7,539 bases of DNA from an uncultured Plesiomonas sp. (GCA_947071955.1 CAMTGL010000098.1:1-7539); one strand, 5' to 3'; counted from the stretch's first letter, positions 1 through 6,683 are shown. Notes: a model not told the origin generated them from the letters alone. Translations and numbers: made by a program.

Positions 1-453
1 GATCATGACAGCGTTCCTCAACTGATTGATAATTTGCTATCAGCCCGTACCAATATCTCTTCCATTTATATTCGTGGCGCACTGCGTAACCGCCCTGAGC
101 GTGCATTGTCACTGCTGCATGAAATCACCACCATTGACGATACTGCAGAAGCTTATACTGATTTGGATTACCGTGTATTTCAGGGGCTGGCGTTTGCATC
201 TGGAAACCCTATTTATGGCTTGATCCTTAATGGGTTGAAAGGGCTGTATTCACGGGTAGGCCTGTACTATTTCTCTAATCCTGATGCCCGTAAATTAGCA
301 GCTGATTTCTATACTCAACTGGCCGCTATGTGCGAGAACAAGCAATTTGACACTATTTTTGCACTTGTTCGCCAATACGGTATCGACAGTGGTTTAATCT
401 GGCATGGCATGCGTGAAAATATCCCTGAAGATATTGCTGATCACCGCCGTTAA
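1..453 (+). CDS. fadR: FadR, fatty-acid metabolism regulator (C-terminal part, 5' end outside window)
   Basis: GntR/FadR-family transcription factor that represses fatty-acid degradation genes and activates unsaturated fatty-acid synthesis genes; long-chain acyl-CoA binding releases it from DNA. The reading frame is open from base 1, and the 150 visible residues match E. coli FadR from about residue 90 to the end (239) with no insertion or deletion. The N-terminal winged-helix DNA-binding domain is therefore missing and only the helical acyl-CoA-binding domain is seen. Strong family blocks are QLIDNLL, ARTNIS, GLAFASGNPIYGLILNG and YGIDSGLIWH. The TTG at base 34 is only an internal codon, not a start. 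There is no insertion of the kind found in Vibrio FadR. Of the residues linked to acyl-CoA response in E. coli, Gly216, Ser219 and Trp223 are kept, while Glu218 is Asp and Lys228 is Glu. Identity as FadR is very secure. Confidence 0.97.
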   Translation, partial: DHDSVPQLIDNLLSARTNISSIYIRGALRNRPERALSLLHEITTIDDTAEAYTDLDYRVFQGLAFASGNPIYGLILNGLKGLYSRVGLYYFSNPDARKLAADFYTQLAAMCENKQFDTIFALVRQYGIDSGLIWHGMRENIPEDIADHRR

Positions 454-488
454 GCACTGATTTAAAACAGCCTATCAGGCATAATATG

Positions 489-522
489 AAACGGCATGTA
501 TAGACATGCCGTTTGGTTTTTT
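489..522 (+). terminator. Intrinsic terminator of fadR
   Basis: A perfect 11-bp stem (AAACGGCATGT at 489-499, ACATGCCGTTT at 504-514) encloses a 4-nt loop, followed by GG and six T residues at 517-522. It lies 35 bases after the fadR stop codon. The T tract is on the plus strand, so it mainly ends fadR. On the minus strand the hairpin lies just beyond the ycgB stop, followed by only a weak T-rich stretch (TTCATATTAT), so it may serve the convergent operon less efficiently. Confidence 0.93.
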
Positions 523-534
523 GCCCGATATGGG

Positions 535-2109
535 TTAAATCTGAAAACTACTGTCACCGGCTCTTGGCGGGCAACGTTCAATTAACTCTGCTTTTCCTTC
601 AGCATTAACCTCTTCTAGATAAACATCAAACCCCCACAACCGGTAGATGTGTTTCATCACCTCTTTACGGCTTTTTGCCAATGGCACACGATCGTGCATA
701 ACATGCCGTAATGTCAGTGATCGATCACCGCGTAGTGCGACATTCCAGACCTGAACGTTAGGCTCTAAATTGCTCAGATTGTACTGGGTAGAGAGTGCTT
801 CACGGATTTTCCGATACCCTTCATCATTATGGATCGCGGGGATTTCAAGGTAATTATTTCGATCATTATCCAGTACCGAGAAAAACCGGAAATCTCGGAT
901 CAGTTTTGGCGATAAAAACTGGCTAATAAAACTCTCATCTTTAAAATTACTCATGGCAAAGTGCAGTGTTTTTAGCCAATCACTTCCGGCAATATCAGGG
1001 AACCAACGTCTGTCTTCTTCGGTTGGCTCTTGGCAAATGCGTTTTATATCTTGAAACATAGCAAAACCAAGAGCATACGGGTTGATACCGCTGTAATACT
1101 TACTGTTGTAAGGTGGCTGATAAACCACATTGGTATGGCTGTGCAAAAACTCAAACATGAAGCGGTCGGTCAGTTTTCCCTCATCATAGAGATGATTAAG
1201 AATACTGTAGTGCCAAAAGGTTGCCCACCCTTCATTCATGACTTGAGTTTGCTTTTGTGGGTAGAAATATTGGCTGACTTTACGCACAATTCGCACTATT
1301 TCGCGCTGCCATGGCTCTAAAAGTGGGGCATGTTTTTCGATAAAATAGAGCAAGTTCTCTTCCGGTTCGGGCGGGAAACGGACTTGGGTTAATTCGCTGT
1401 CTTTTTCTTTACGGGGGATAGTGCGCCACAGCTCATTGACCTGACTTTGCAGGTACTCCTCACGGTTTTTTTGCCGCATTTTCTCCTCTTGCAGAGAGAT
1501 TTTTTGCGGTCGCTTATAGCGATCAACCCCGTAGTTCATCAACGCATGGCAAGAGTCGAGGATTTTTTCTACCTCATCCACCCCGTATTTCTCTTCACAA
1601 TCACTGATGTAGTGCTTGGCAAACAGCAGGTAGTCAACAATTGAACCGGCATCTGTCCACGATTTGAACAGATAGTTATTTTTAAAAAATGAGTTATGGC
1701 CATAGCTGGCATGTGCAATCACCAGAGCTTGCATGGTGATTGTGTTCTCTTCCATCAGATAGGCAATACAAGGGTTGGAGTTGATTACAATTTCATATGC
1801 CAACCCCATGTGGCCATGTTTGTAATTTCGCTCGGTTTCAATAAATTTACGGCCAAATGACCAGTGGCTGTAGTTGATGGGCATGCCAATGCTGGAGTAG
1901 GCATCCATCATCTGTTCGGCAGTGATAATCTCTATCTGATTGGGGTAGGTGTTTAAATGATAGAGTTTTGCTACCCGATCAATCTCTTGGTGATATTGCT
2001 CAAGCAGAGCGAAAGTCCAGTCAGGGCCATCGCTCAGCGGGGCTTCATGGCCGATATGTGGCGGATGTGGTGCCGTGATGTGCTGTGTTGTGCTGTCGTT
2101 GCTTTCCAT
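535..2109 (-). CDS. ycgB: YcgB, SpoVR family protein
   Basis: SpoVR-family protein of 524 residues, against about 510 in E. coli YcgB. The family is named for Bacillus SpoVR, needed for spore cortex formation; in non-sporulating bacteria it goes with stationary-phase and starvation responses, and the biochemical activity is not established. The body matches E. coli YcgB almost end to end from LSDGPDWTF (about residue 25) to the C-terminal ERCPPR. Highly conserved blocks include YEIVINSNPCIAYLMEENTI (about 105-124), AHASYGHNSFFKNNYLF (132-148) and QTQVMNEGWATFWHY (287-301). No signal peptide or membrane segment is apparent, so it is probably cytoplasmic. The 24 residues before the conserved body are a His/Pro-rich extension unlike the E. 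coli N-terminus. The ATG is preferred because an excellent SD lies 6 nt upstream and no ATG, GTG or TTG follows before the conserved part. It is the last gene of the yeaG-yeaH-ycgB operon. Confidence 0.96.
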   Translation of the reverse strand: MESNDSTTQHITAPHPPHIGHEAPLSDGPDWTFALLEQYHQEIDRVAKLYHLNTYPNQIEIITAEQMMDAYSSIGMPINYSHWSFGRKFIETERNYKHGHMGLAYEIVINSNPCIAYLMEENTITMQALVIAHASYGHNSFFKNNYLFKSWTDAGSIVDYLLFAKHYISDCEEKYGVDEVEKILDSCHALMNYGVDRYKRPQKISLQEEKMRQKNREEYLQSQVNELWRTIPRKEKDSELTQVRFPPEPEENLLYFIEKHAPLLEPWQREIVRIVRKVSQYFYPQKQTQVMNEGWATFWHYSILNHLYDEGKLTDRFMFEFLHSHTNVVYQPPYNSKYYSGINPYALGFAMFQDIKRICQEPTEEDRRWFPDIAGSDWLKTLHFAMSNFKDESFISQFLSPKLIRDFRFFSVLDNDRNNYLEIPAIHNDEGYRKIREALSTQYNLSNLEPNVQVWNVALRGDRSLTLRHVMHDRVPLAKSRKEVMKHIYRLWGFDVYLEEVNAEGKAELIERCPPRAGDSSFQI

Positions 2110-2113
2110 CTTG

Positions 2114-2122
2114 CACCCCCTT
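2114..2122 (-). promoter_or_regulatory. Ribosome binding site of ycgB, abutting the yeaH stop
   Basis: AAGGGGGTG, 6 nt from the G run to the ycgB ATG, can pair with the 16S anti-SD over nine bases with one central G-U wobble. Its first A is the last base of the yeaH TAA stop codon, so ribosomes finishing yeaH sit on the site. This supports translational coupling and fixes the ycgB start. Confidence 0.85.
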
Positions 2123-3393
2123 TATGCCGCTTGCTTGCGGAACAGCTCGCGGAATACCGGATAGATATCTTCTACACCCCGAATATGTTGCAGCGTAAAG
2201 TTCGAGAACTGCGCATGCAGGGTTTCATATTCACGCCACAAGGTTTGGTGTGCCCGCCGTGTTATTTCGATATAGCTGTAGTAGCGGACAAACGGCAAAA
2301 TTTTCTCCTGCAACAACTGGCGGCAATGTGGAGAATCATCGGCCCAGTTATCACCGTCAGAGGCTTGTGCTGCGTAAATATTCCACAGCGAAGCGGGATA
2401 GCGCTTTTCCATGATCTCTTGCATCAGTTTTAGTGCGCTGGAAACAATGGTGCCACCGGTCTCTTGTGAGTAGAAAAACTCATGCTCATCAACCTCTTTC
2501 GCCTGTGTATGGTGGCGGATGTAGACCACTTCCACGTTTTTGTAAGTACGAGATAAGAACAGATACAGCAGAATATAGAAGCGCTTTGCCATATCTTTGG
2601 TGGCTTGATCCATTGAGCCTGAAACGTCCATCAGGCAAAACATAACGGCTTGGCTGGAAGGCTCAGGGCGGCGCTCATAGTTTTTGTAACGCAGATCAAA
2701 GGTATCAATAAAAGGCACTTGTTTAATTTTACGGCGCAATTCAGTGATTTCAGTTTTGATCTCATCCTCTTCGAGCAGGCGGGCAGGTTCACTGTTTTGC
2801 AGCAGGGTGAGCTGTTGCTCAAGCTCGCGCACTTGCCCGCGCTTGGCGGCTGTCATGGCGGTACGGCGTGCGAGTGAGTTACGTAAAGAACGAATGATGC
2901 TGATATTGGCCGGAACACCATTTGCCGTAAATCCGGCACGGTGCACCTTGTATTCAACCAACCGGTTGAGTTGGTTTTTTTGTAAGTTCGGCAGTTCCAA
3001 ATCTTCAAACAGCAGATCAAGATATTCATCTTTGGATATTTGAAAGACAAACTCATCACTGCCTTCACCGTCAGCACTGGCTTGGCCTTCACCGCTGCCA
3101 TTACCGCCCGAGCCCCCTTGCGGGCGATCAATATGATCTCCCGCAACGAACTGGTCATTACCTGGGTGCACCCGCTGATGCACCCCGCCTTTCCCCTGAT
3201 GTAAAAAGGGCTCGGTAATATCTTTGGCGGGGATCGAGATGGATTCTCCGCTGTTGACATCCGTCACCGAGCGTTTATTGACCGCATCTGAAATCGCCTC
3301 TTTAATTTGCGATTTATGTCTGCGCAAAAAACGTTGCCGGTTAACCATGCTCTTATTTTTGCCGTTAAGACGGCGATCGATAAAATGTGCCAT
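2122..3393 (-). CDS. yeaH: YeaH, VWA/MIDAS-domain protein (UPF0229 / YhbH family)
   Basis: Cytoplasmic protein of 423 residues (E. coli YeaH about 427) of the DUF444 family that also includes Bacillus YhbH. It is almost always encoded beside a PrkA-type gene; its exact biochemical role is unknown. The N-terminal half starts with the family signature FIDRRLNGKNKSMVNRQRF and contains a Gly/Ser-rich, acidic low-complexity linker at about 92-112. A charged, probably coiled segment covers about 185-225. The C-terminal half is a von Willebrand A domain with a complete-looking metal-ion adhesion site: DVSGSM at 256-261 (Asp256, Ser258, Ser260), the GGT turn with Thr315, and SDG with Asp346. The ATG has a GGGGG SD core 4 nt upstream. 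It starts 27 nt after the yeaG stop and ends 12 nt before ycgB. MIDAS-type VWA proteins often partner AAA+ ATPases, which fits its neighbour YeaG; that partnership is inferred. Confidence 0.96.
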   Translation of the reverse strand: MAHFIDRRLNGKNKSMVNRQRFLRRHKSQIKEAISDAVNKRSVTDVNSGESISIPAKDITEPFLHQGKGGVHQRVHPGNDQFVAGDHIDRPQGGSGGNGSGEGQASADGEGSDEFVFQISKDEYLDLLFEDLELPNLQKNQLNRLVEYKVHRAGFTANGVPANISIIRSLRNSLARRTAMTAAKRGQVRELEQQLTLLQNSEPARLLEEDEIKTEITELRRKIKQVPFIDTFDLRYKNYERRPEPSSQAVMFCLMDVSGSMDQATKDMAKRFYILLYLFLSRTYKNVEVVYIRHHTQAKEVDEHEFFYSQETGGTIVSSALKLMQEIMEKRYPASLWNIYAAQASDGDNWADDSPHCRQLLQEKILPFVRYYSYIEITRRAHQTLWREYETLHAQFSNFTLQHIRGVEDIYPVFRELFRKQAA

Positions 3394-3397
3394 ATTT

Positions 3398-3402
3398 CCC
3401 CC
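3398..3402 (-). promoter_or_regulatory. Ribosome binding site of yeaH (GGGGG)
   Basis: A run of five G residues lies 4 nt before the yeaH ATG, in the 27-base gap after the yeaG stop. The spacing is short and pairing with the anti-SD is the weakest of the three operon genes, but no better site is present. Confidence 0.65.
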
Positions 3403-3420
3403 AAATCAGTCAGCCCGTTT

Positions 3421-5355
3421 TTAGGATGATTTACGCACACGTAAGTACCATTCACACAACAAGCGCACCTGTTTTTTGGTGTAGCCTTTTTCCATCATCC
3501 GGTGAACAAAGTCATCGTGCTTTTTCTGCTCTTCGGTGGATGTTTTGGTATTAAACGAGATAACCGGCAATAACTCTTCGGTGTTGGAGAACATTTTCTT
3601 CTCGATAACCGTGCGCAGTTTTTCATAGCTGGTCCAGTTCGGATTACGGCCACCATTATGTGCTCTGGCCCGCAATACAAAGTTCACAATTTCATTACGG
3701 AAATCTTTCGGGTTACTGATACCGGCGGGTTTTTCTATTTTTTCCAGCTCTGCATTGAGGGCTGAACGGTCAAATAACTGCCCAGTTTCCGGATCACGAT
3801 ACTCTTGATCTTGAATCCAAAAATCAGCGTATACCACGTAGCGGTCAAAAATATTCTGCCCATATTCAGAGTACGATTCTAAATATGCGGTTTGGATCTC
3901 TTTCCCGATAAACTCAACATATTTGGGGATCAAGTAACCTTTCAGGTGTTCAACATACTTCTCTGCAATCTCCTGCGGGAACTGCTCACGCTCAATTTGT
4001 TGCTCAAGCACATAGAACAGGTGCACTGGGTTAGCCGCAACTTCACTGTGATCAAAGTTGAATACACGAGACAAAATCTTAAAGGCAAAACGGGTGGATA
4101 GACCGTTCATTCCTTCATCAACACCACCATAATCGCGGTATTCTTGGTACGATTTTGCTTTTGGATCAGTATCTTTTAGGCTTTCACCATCATAAACGCG
4201 CATTTTTGAGTATAAACTGGAGTTTTCGGTCTCTTTCATCCGAGACAACACGGTAAAGCGAGCCAGTGTTTCCAATGTTCCTGGTGCACAAGGGGCATTA
4301 GCCAGTTCACTGTTACGAAGAAGTTTGTCATAAATACGCATTTCATCAGAAACACGTAGGCAATACGGCACTTTTACAATGTATACTCGGTCGAGAAAGG
4401 CTTCGTTATTTTTATTATTTCTAAATTGCACCCACTCAGATTCGTTTGAGTGAGCCAAAATAATGCCTTCAAACGGTAGGGCAGAAAGGCCTTCTGTGCC
4501 GTTGTAGTTGCCTTCTTGTGTTGCGGTCAGCAGAGGGTGTAGCACCTTAATCGGTGCTTTAAACATCTCAACGAACTCCATTAAGCCTTGGTTGGCACGG
4601 CACAATGAACCTGAGTAGCTGTAGGCATCGGGGTCATGCTGGGCAAAATGTTCAAGCTGACGGATATCAACTTTACCGACGAGTGCCGAAATATCCTGAT
4701 TGTTCTCATCCCCTGGCTCTGTTTTAGCGATAGCCACCTGATCCAAAATAGAAGGACGGACTTTTACCACTTTGAAGCGGGTGATATCACCGCCAAATTC
4801 GTGCAGGCGTTTTGCAGCCCAAGGCGACATGATATTGCGCAGATAGCGCTTAGGAATACCGTATTCTTCATCCAGAATTCGGCCATCTTCGTTAACATCA
4901 AACAGGCAAAATGGGTGATCATTCACCGGGCTACGTACGCCGTTTGCGGTTAATACATAGATAGGGGTGCGCTGCATAAGGCTTTTTAAGCGCTCTGCCA
5001 GTGATGATTTACCGCCCCCAACAGGGCCCAATAGATACAGGATCTGTTTTTTCTCTTCCAGACCTTGGGCGGCATGCTTGAGGTAAGAGACAATCTGCTC
5101 GATTGACTCTTCCATCCCATAAAACTCTTCAAAGGCCGGATAACGGGCAATAACACGGTTGGAGAACAGGCGTGATAGGCGAGAGTCGGTGGATGTATCA
5201 ATCATTACCGGTTCACCGACGGCCATCAGTAAGCGCTCTGCGGCATTGGCATAAGCGGTGTGGTCATTACGGCAGATATTCAGAAACTCTTGCAGTGTAA
5301 ATTCTTCGTCTTTCGCGGCTTCGTAACGCTCACGGTAGTGATCGAAAATAGTCAT
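3421..5355 (-). CDS. yeaG: YeaG, PrkA-family AAA+ serine/threonine protein kinase
   Basis: PrkA-family protein of 644 residues, the same length as E. coli YeaG and alignable throughout. In E. coli it is a serine/threonine kinase induced in stationary phase and needed for survival of prolonged nitrogen starvation; I recall a report that Bacillus PrkA behaves as an ATP-dependent protease. The N-terminal AAA+ module (about 20-390) contains the Walker A loop GPVGGGKSS (110-118, Lys116), a conserved acidic helix LMEFVEMFK (258-266) that may provide the Walker B role, and a sensor-like AHSNESEW (301-308). The C-terminal PrkA domain (about 400-644) contains TRFAFKILSRVF (421-432); Lys426 corresponds to the lysine I recall as needed for E. 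coli kinase activity. It has no signal peptide or membrane segment. The ATG is supported by AGGGGG 7 nt upstream and by alignment from residue 1. It is first in the operon, behind a candidate sigma-S promoter. Confidence 0.97.
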   Translation of the reverse strand: MTIFDHYRERYEAAKDEEFTLQEFLNICRNDHTAYANAAERLLMAVGEPVMIDTSTDSRLSRLFSNRVIARYPAFEEFYGMEESIEQIVSYLKHAAQGLEEKKQILYLLGPVGGGKSSLAERLKSLMQRTPIYVLTANGVRSPVNDHPFCLFDVNEDGRILDEEYGIPKRYLRNIMSPWAAKRLHEFGGDITRFKVVKVRPSILDQVAIAKTEPGDENNQDISALVGKVDIRQLEHFAQHDPDAYSYSGSLCRANQGLMEFVEMFKAPIKVLHPLLTATQEGNYNGTEGLSALPFEGIILAHSNESEWVQFRNNKNNEAFLDRVYIVKVPYCLRVSDEMRIYDKLLRNSELANAPCAPGTLETLARFTVLSRMKETENSSLYSKMRVYDGESLKDTDPKAKSYQEYRDYGGVDEGMNGLSTRFAFKILSRVFNFDHSEVAANPVHLFYVLEQQIEREQFPQEIAEKYVEHLKGYLIPKYVEFIGKEIQTAYLESYSEYGQNIFDRYVVYADFWIQDQEYRDPETGQLFDRSALNAELEKIEKPAGISNPKDFRNEIVNFVLRARAHNGGRNPNWTSYEKLRTVIEKKMFSNTEELLPVISFNTKTSTEEQKKHDDFVHRMMEKGYTKKQVRLLCEWYLRVRKSS

Positions 5356-5362
5356 GGCAATA

Positions 5363-5368
5363 CCCCCT
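5363..5368 (-). promoter_or_regulatory. Ribosome binding site of yeaG (AGGGGG)
   Basis: AGGGGG ends 7 nt before the yeaG ATG and pairs with the anti-SD through one G-U wobble. It fixes the start and repeats the G-run design seen before yeaH and ycgB. Confidence 0.8.
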
Positions 5369-5435
5369 GAAGGATGGATACGAGATGGAACGCTTTTGAT
5401 TCACTCGATACGCTATTTTTACGTTCCTGAAATTA

Positions 5436-5463
5436 AGCTTAGTCGGGTCTGCGGGAATGTCAT
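5436..5463 (-). promoter_or_regulatory. Candidate sigma-S-type promoter of yeaG-yeaH-ycgB
   Basis: On the minus strand ATGACA (-35, one mismatch to TTGACA, at 5458-5463) is followed after 16 bases by the -10 TAAGCT at 5436-5441. The extended -10 context ACTAAGCTTAA matches the sigma-S preferred KCTAYRCTTAA at 9 of 11 positions, including the C before the hexamer and the TTAA after it. The hexamer is poor for housekeeping sigma-70. Transcription would start near 5429, giving a leader of about 74 nt. Stationary-phase control of yeaG in E. coli is consistent with this, but the start site is a prediction. Confidence 0.5.
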
Positions 5464-5670
5464 GTAAATAACGCCAAGTTTTTTAACGAAATTTTAACCT
5501 TGGTGTGTATTGCCACTAAACAAGGACAACTAATAGGTGCATTGATGCATAAGTTAGCGGTGTGTTGTAGATAACGGAGTGTGTGTTTTTATTGGCTAGA
5601 AAACGTCGGTTTAGTTGAGTGGTAAGGCTAAGATCGAGGGGGAAAACAGTCAGACAGCGGCATGCCATGG
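5464..5670. other. Non-coding spacer upstream of the yeaG promoter
   Basis: No convincing gene is present. A 62-codon minus-strand frame (5516-5704) starts at a TTG without an SD, runs through the yeaD terminator and resembles nothing I know. Visible structure includes inverted arms CCAAG (5474-5478) and CTTGG (5499-5503) around an A/T-rich core with two GTTAAAA copies, and a near-perfect palindrome TGCATTGATGCA at 5538-5549. Two overlapping palindromes, GGCATGCC (5659-5666) and GCCATGGC (5664-5671), lie next to the yeaD terminator. These could be regulator sites for the yeaG promoter; none matches a named regulator well. Confidence 0.5.
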
Positions 5671-5698
5671 CAAAAAACAAAAGGCGGCTAACCGCCTT
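5671..5698 (-). terminator. Intrinsic terminator of yeaD
   Basis: Read on the minus strand, AAGGCGG, a TTAG loop and CCGCCTT form a 7-bp G/C-rich stem, followed by the T-rich run TTGTTTTTT. It starts 58 bases after the yeaD stop. The plus-strand side has no T tract, so it acts on yeaD transcripts and separates gapA-yeaD from the yeaG operon. Confidence 0.9.
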
Positions 5699-5756
5699 AA
5701 TCAATCAGCGTACTCCCGTTGGCTGGGTGTACCCTGTTGTGCTGTATCAGCCTAGA

Positions 5757-6626
5757 TTATGCAATACGGATATGTGCACTGAGTGTATGGCTGTGTTGTG
5801 GCGTTACGGTGATAGGCTGACTAGTGATAGCCGTTTCCACGCAGACCATGGTCAGATACGCGTCGTCATTCATATCAGCCATGTTTCGTGCGCCTTCACG
5901 CCACGGTGTCCATGTGACCACACTGTTATTACCCTGATGTTCTACGGTAATAACACGTTGCGCTGCATCATCATGAATAAATGAGATATTTTCGGCAGCG
6001 GTATAGATGCGATCAACGGGGCCATCGAGCAGTAAAACCGGCGCATCCACAACTTGTTGGCTGTGGTTTAGGCTGTCAATGTAATCATTGCCTAACCCTT
6101 CAACACTGGTTTTATTAATATTATCAACGGCAAAGTAGGTGTGCAGTGCGCCGGTCAGATTAATGGCTTCAGTGCTTTGGCTGTGCAACATGATATTGAG
6201 TGTTGCGCCAATTTCGAGTGTGAGTGATAGGGTAAACGGGTGCGGCCAGTAAGCATCAGTTTCAGCGGTATCATTCAATGTTAGGGTTAGCTGCTGTATG
6301 TCGGCTGACTCTTGATGGTGCTGTAATTGCCACGGTAAGTTACGAGCAAAACCGTGTGCGGGTTGCGCAGTACGGCCAAACCATGGCCAGCAAATAGGGA
6401 TGCCGCCGCGCAGTGCTTTTCCGGCGACAAACTGTGCCTTCTCACTCAACCAGATAACCGGCTTTTGATCTCGTGGTTGCCAGAGTAGTAATTGCGCGCC
6501 TTGCAAACTGATCACGGCTTGTGCTTGCGGGTGATCAATGACCAGTACATCGAGTTCTTCTTTGCGGCGTAGTGTTAGTGCAGGGGAGAGTTGATCAATA
6601 ACAGGCAGGGATAAAAAGCGATCCAT
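5757..6626 (-). CDS. yeaD: YeaD, glucose-6-phosphate 1-epimerase (D-hexose-6-phosphate mutarotase)
   Basis: Aldose-1-epimerase superfamily enzyme of the YeaD/YMR099C type, predicted to interconvert alpha and beta anomers of glucose-6-phosphate and related hexose-6-phosphates in the cytoplasm. From the ATG it has 289 residues against about 294 in E. coli. Conserved features include LQGAQLLLWQP near the N-terminus, RGGIPICWPWFG (about 73-84), PAHGFARNLPW (89-99, with candidate catalytic His91), LHTYFAV (161-167, His162) and VCVETA (262-267, candidate catalytic Glu264). A GTG two codons upstream (6632) is in frame. The ATG is preferred because AGGAG at 6636-6640 is 9 nt from it and only 3 nt from the GTG. 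Identity to E. coli is visibly lower than for the other genes. It lies downstream of gapA in the same direction, 155 bases away, with the gapA terminator between, so expression needs read-through or its own promoter. Confidence 0.94.
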   Translation of the reverse strand: MDRFLSLPVIDQLSPALTLRRKEELDVLVIDHPQAQAVISLQGAQLLLWQPRDQKPVIWLSEKAQFVAGKALRGGIPICWPWFGRTAQPAHGFARNLPWQLQHHQESADIQQLTLTLNDTAETDAYWPHPFTLSLTLEIGATLNIMLHSQSTEAINLTGALHTYFAVDNINKTSVEGLGNDYIDSLNHSQQVVDAPVLLLDGPVDRIYTAAENISFIHDDAAQRVITVEHQGNNSVVTWTPWREGARNMADMNDDAYLTMVCVETAITSQPITVTPQHSHTLSAHIRIA

Positions 6627-6635
6627 ACTCACACG

Positions 6636-6640
6636 CTCCT
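6636..6640 (-). promoter_or_regulatory. Ribosome binding site deciding the yeaD start
   Basis: AGGAG lies 9 nt before the ATG at 6626 but only 3 nt before the in-frame GTG at 6632. The ATG is therefore the better start, and alignment with E. coli YeaD agrees. Confidence 0.75.
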
Positions 6641-6683
6641 GTGAACCGGAGATAAGATAAAATAAAGAGTAAATTTCAGTTAT

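Noticed and set aside
34..453. fadR starting at the TTG at 34
   Set aside because: The frame is open to base 1 and upstream codons match FadR, so this is an internal leucine codon of a truncated gene.
489..514. The perfect inverted repeat as a mobile element end or attachment site
   Set aside because: The short loop, position after a stop codon and following T run fit an intrinsic terminator fully.
1957..2433. Plus-strand frame of 158 codons over the ycgB/yeaH junction
   Set aside because: Antisense to two confidently identified genes, no plausible SD and no family resemblance.
2853..3260. Frame of 135 codons inside yeaH, same strand
   Set aside because: It is a shifted frame of a gene whose own frame aligns fully with YeaH; its protein looks random.
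5464..5700. A small RNA gene in the spacer ending at the hairpin at 5681-5698
   Set aside because: The T tract is on the minus strand directly after yeaD, and no promoter is visible that would give a separate short transcript.
5516..5704. Minus-strand frame of 62 codons in the yeaG-yeaD spacer
   Set aside because: It starts at TTG with no SD, runs across the yeaD terminator hairpin and shows no recognisable family pattern.
5619..5984. Plus-strand frame of 121 codons over the end of yeaD
   Set aside because: It crosses the yeaD terminator and lies antisense to the conserved yeaD 3' end; cysteine-rich random-looking protein.
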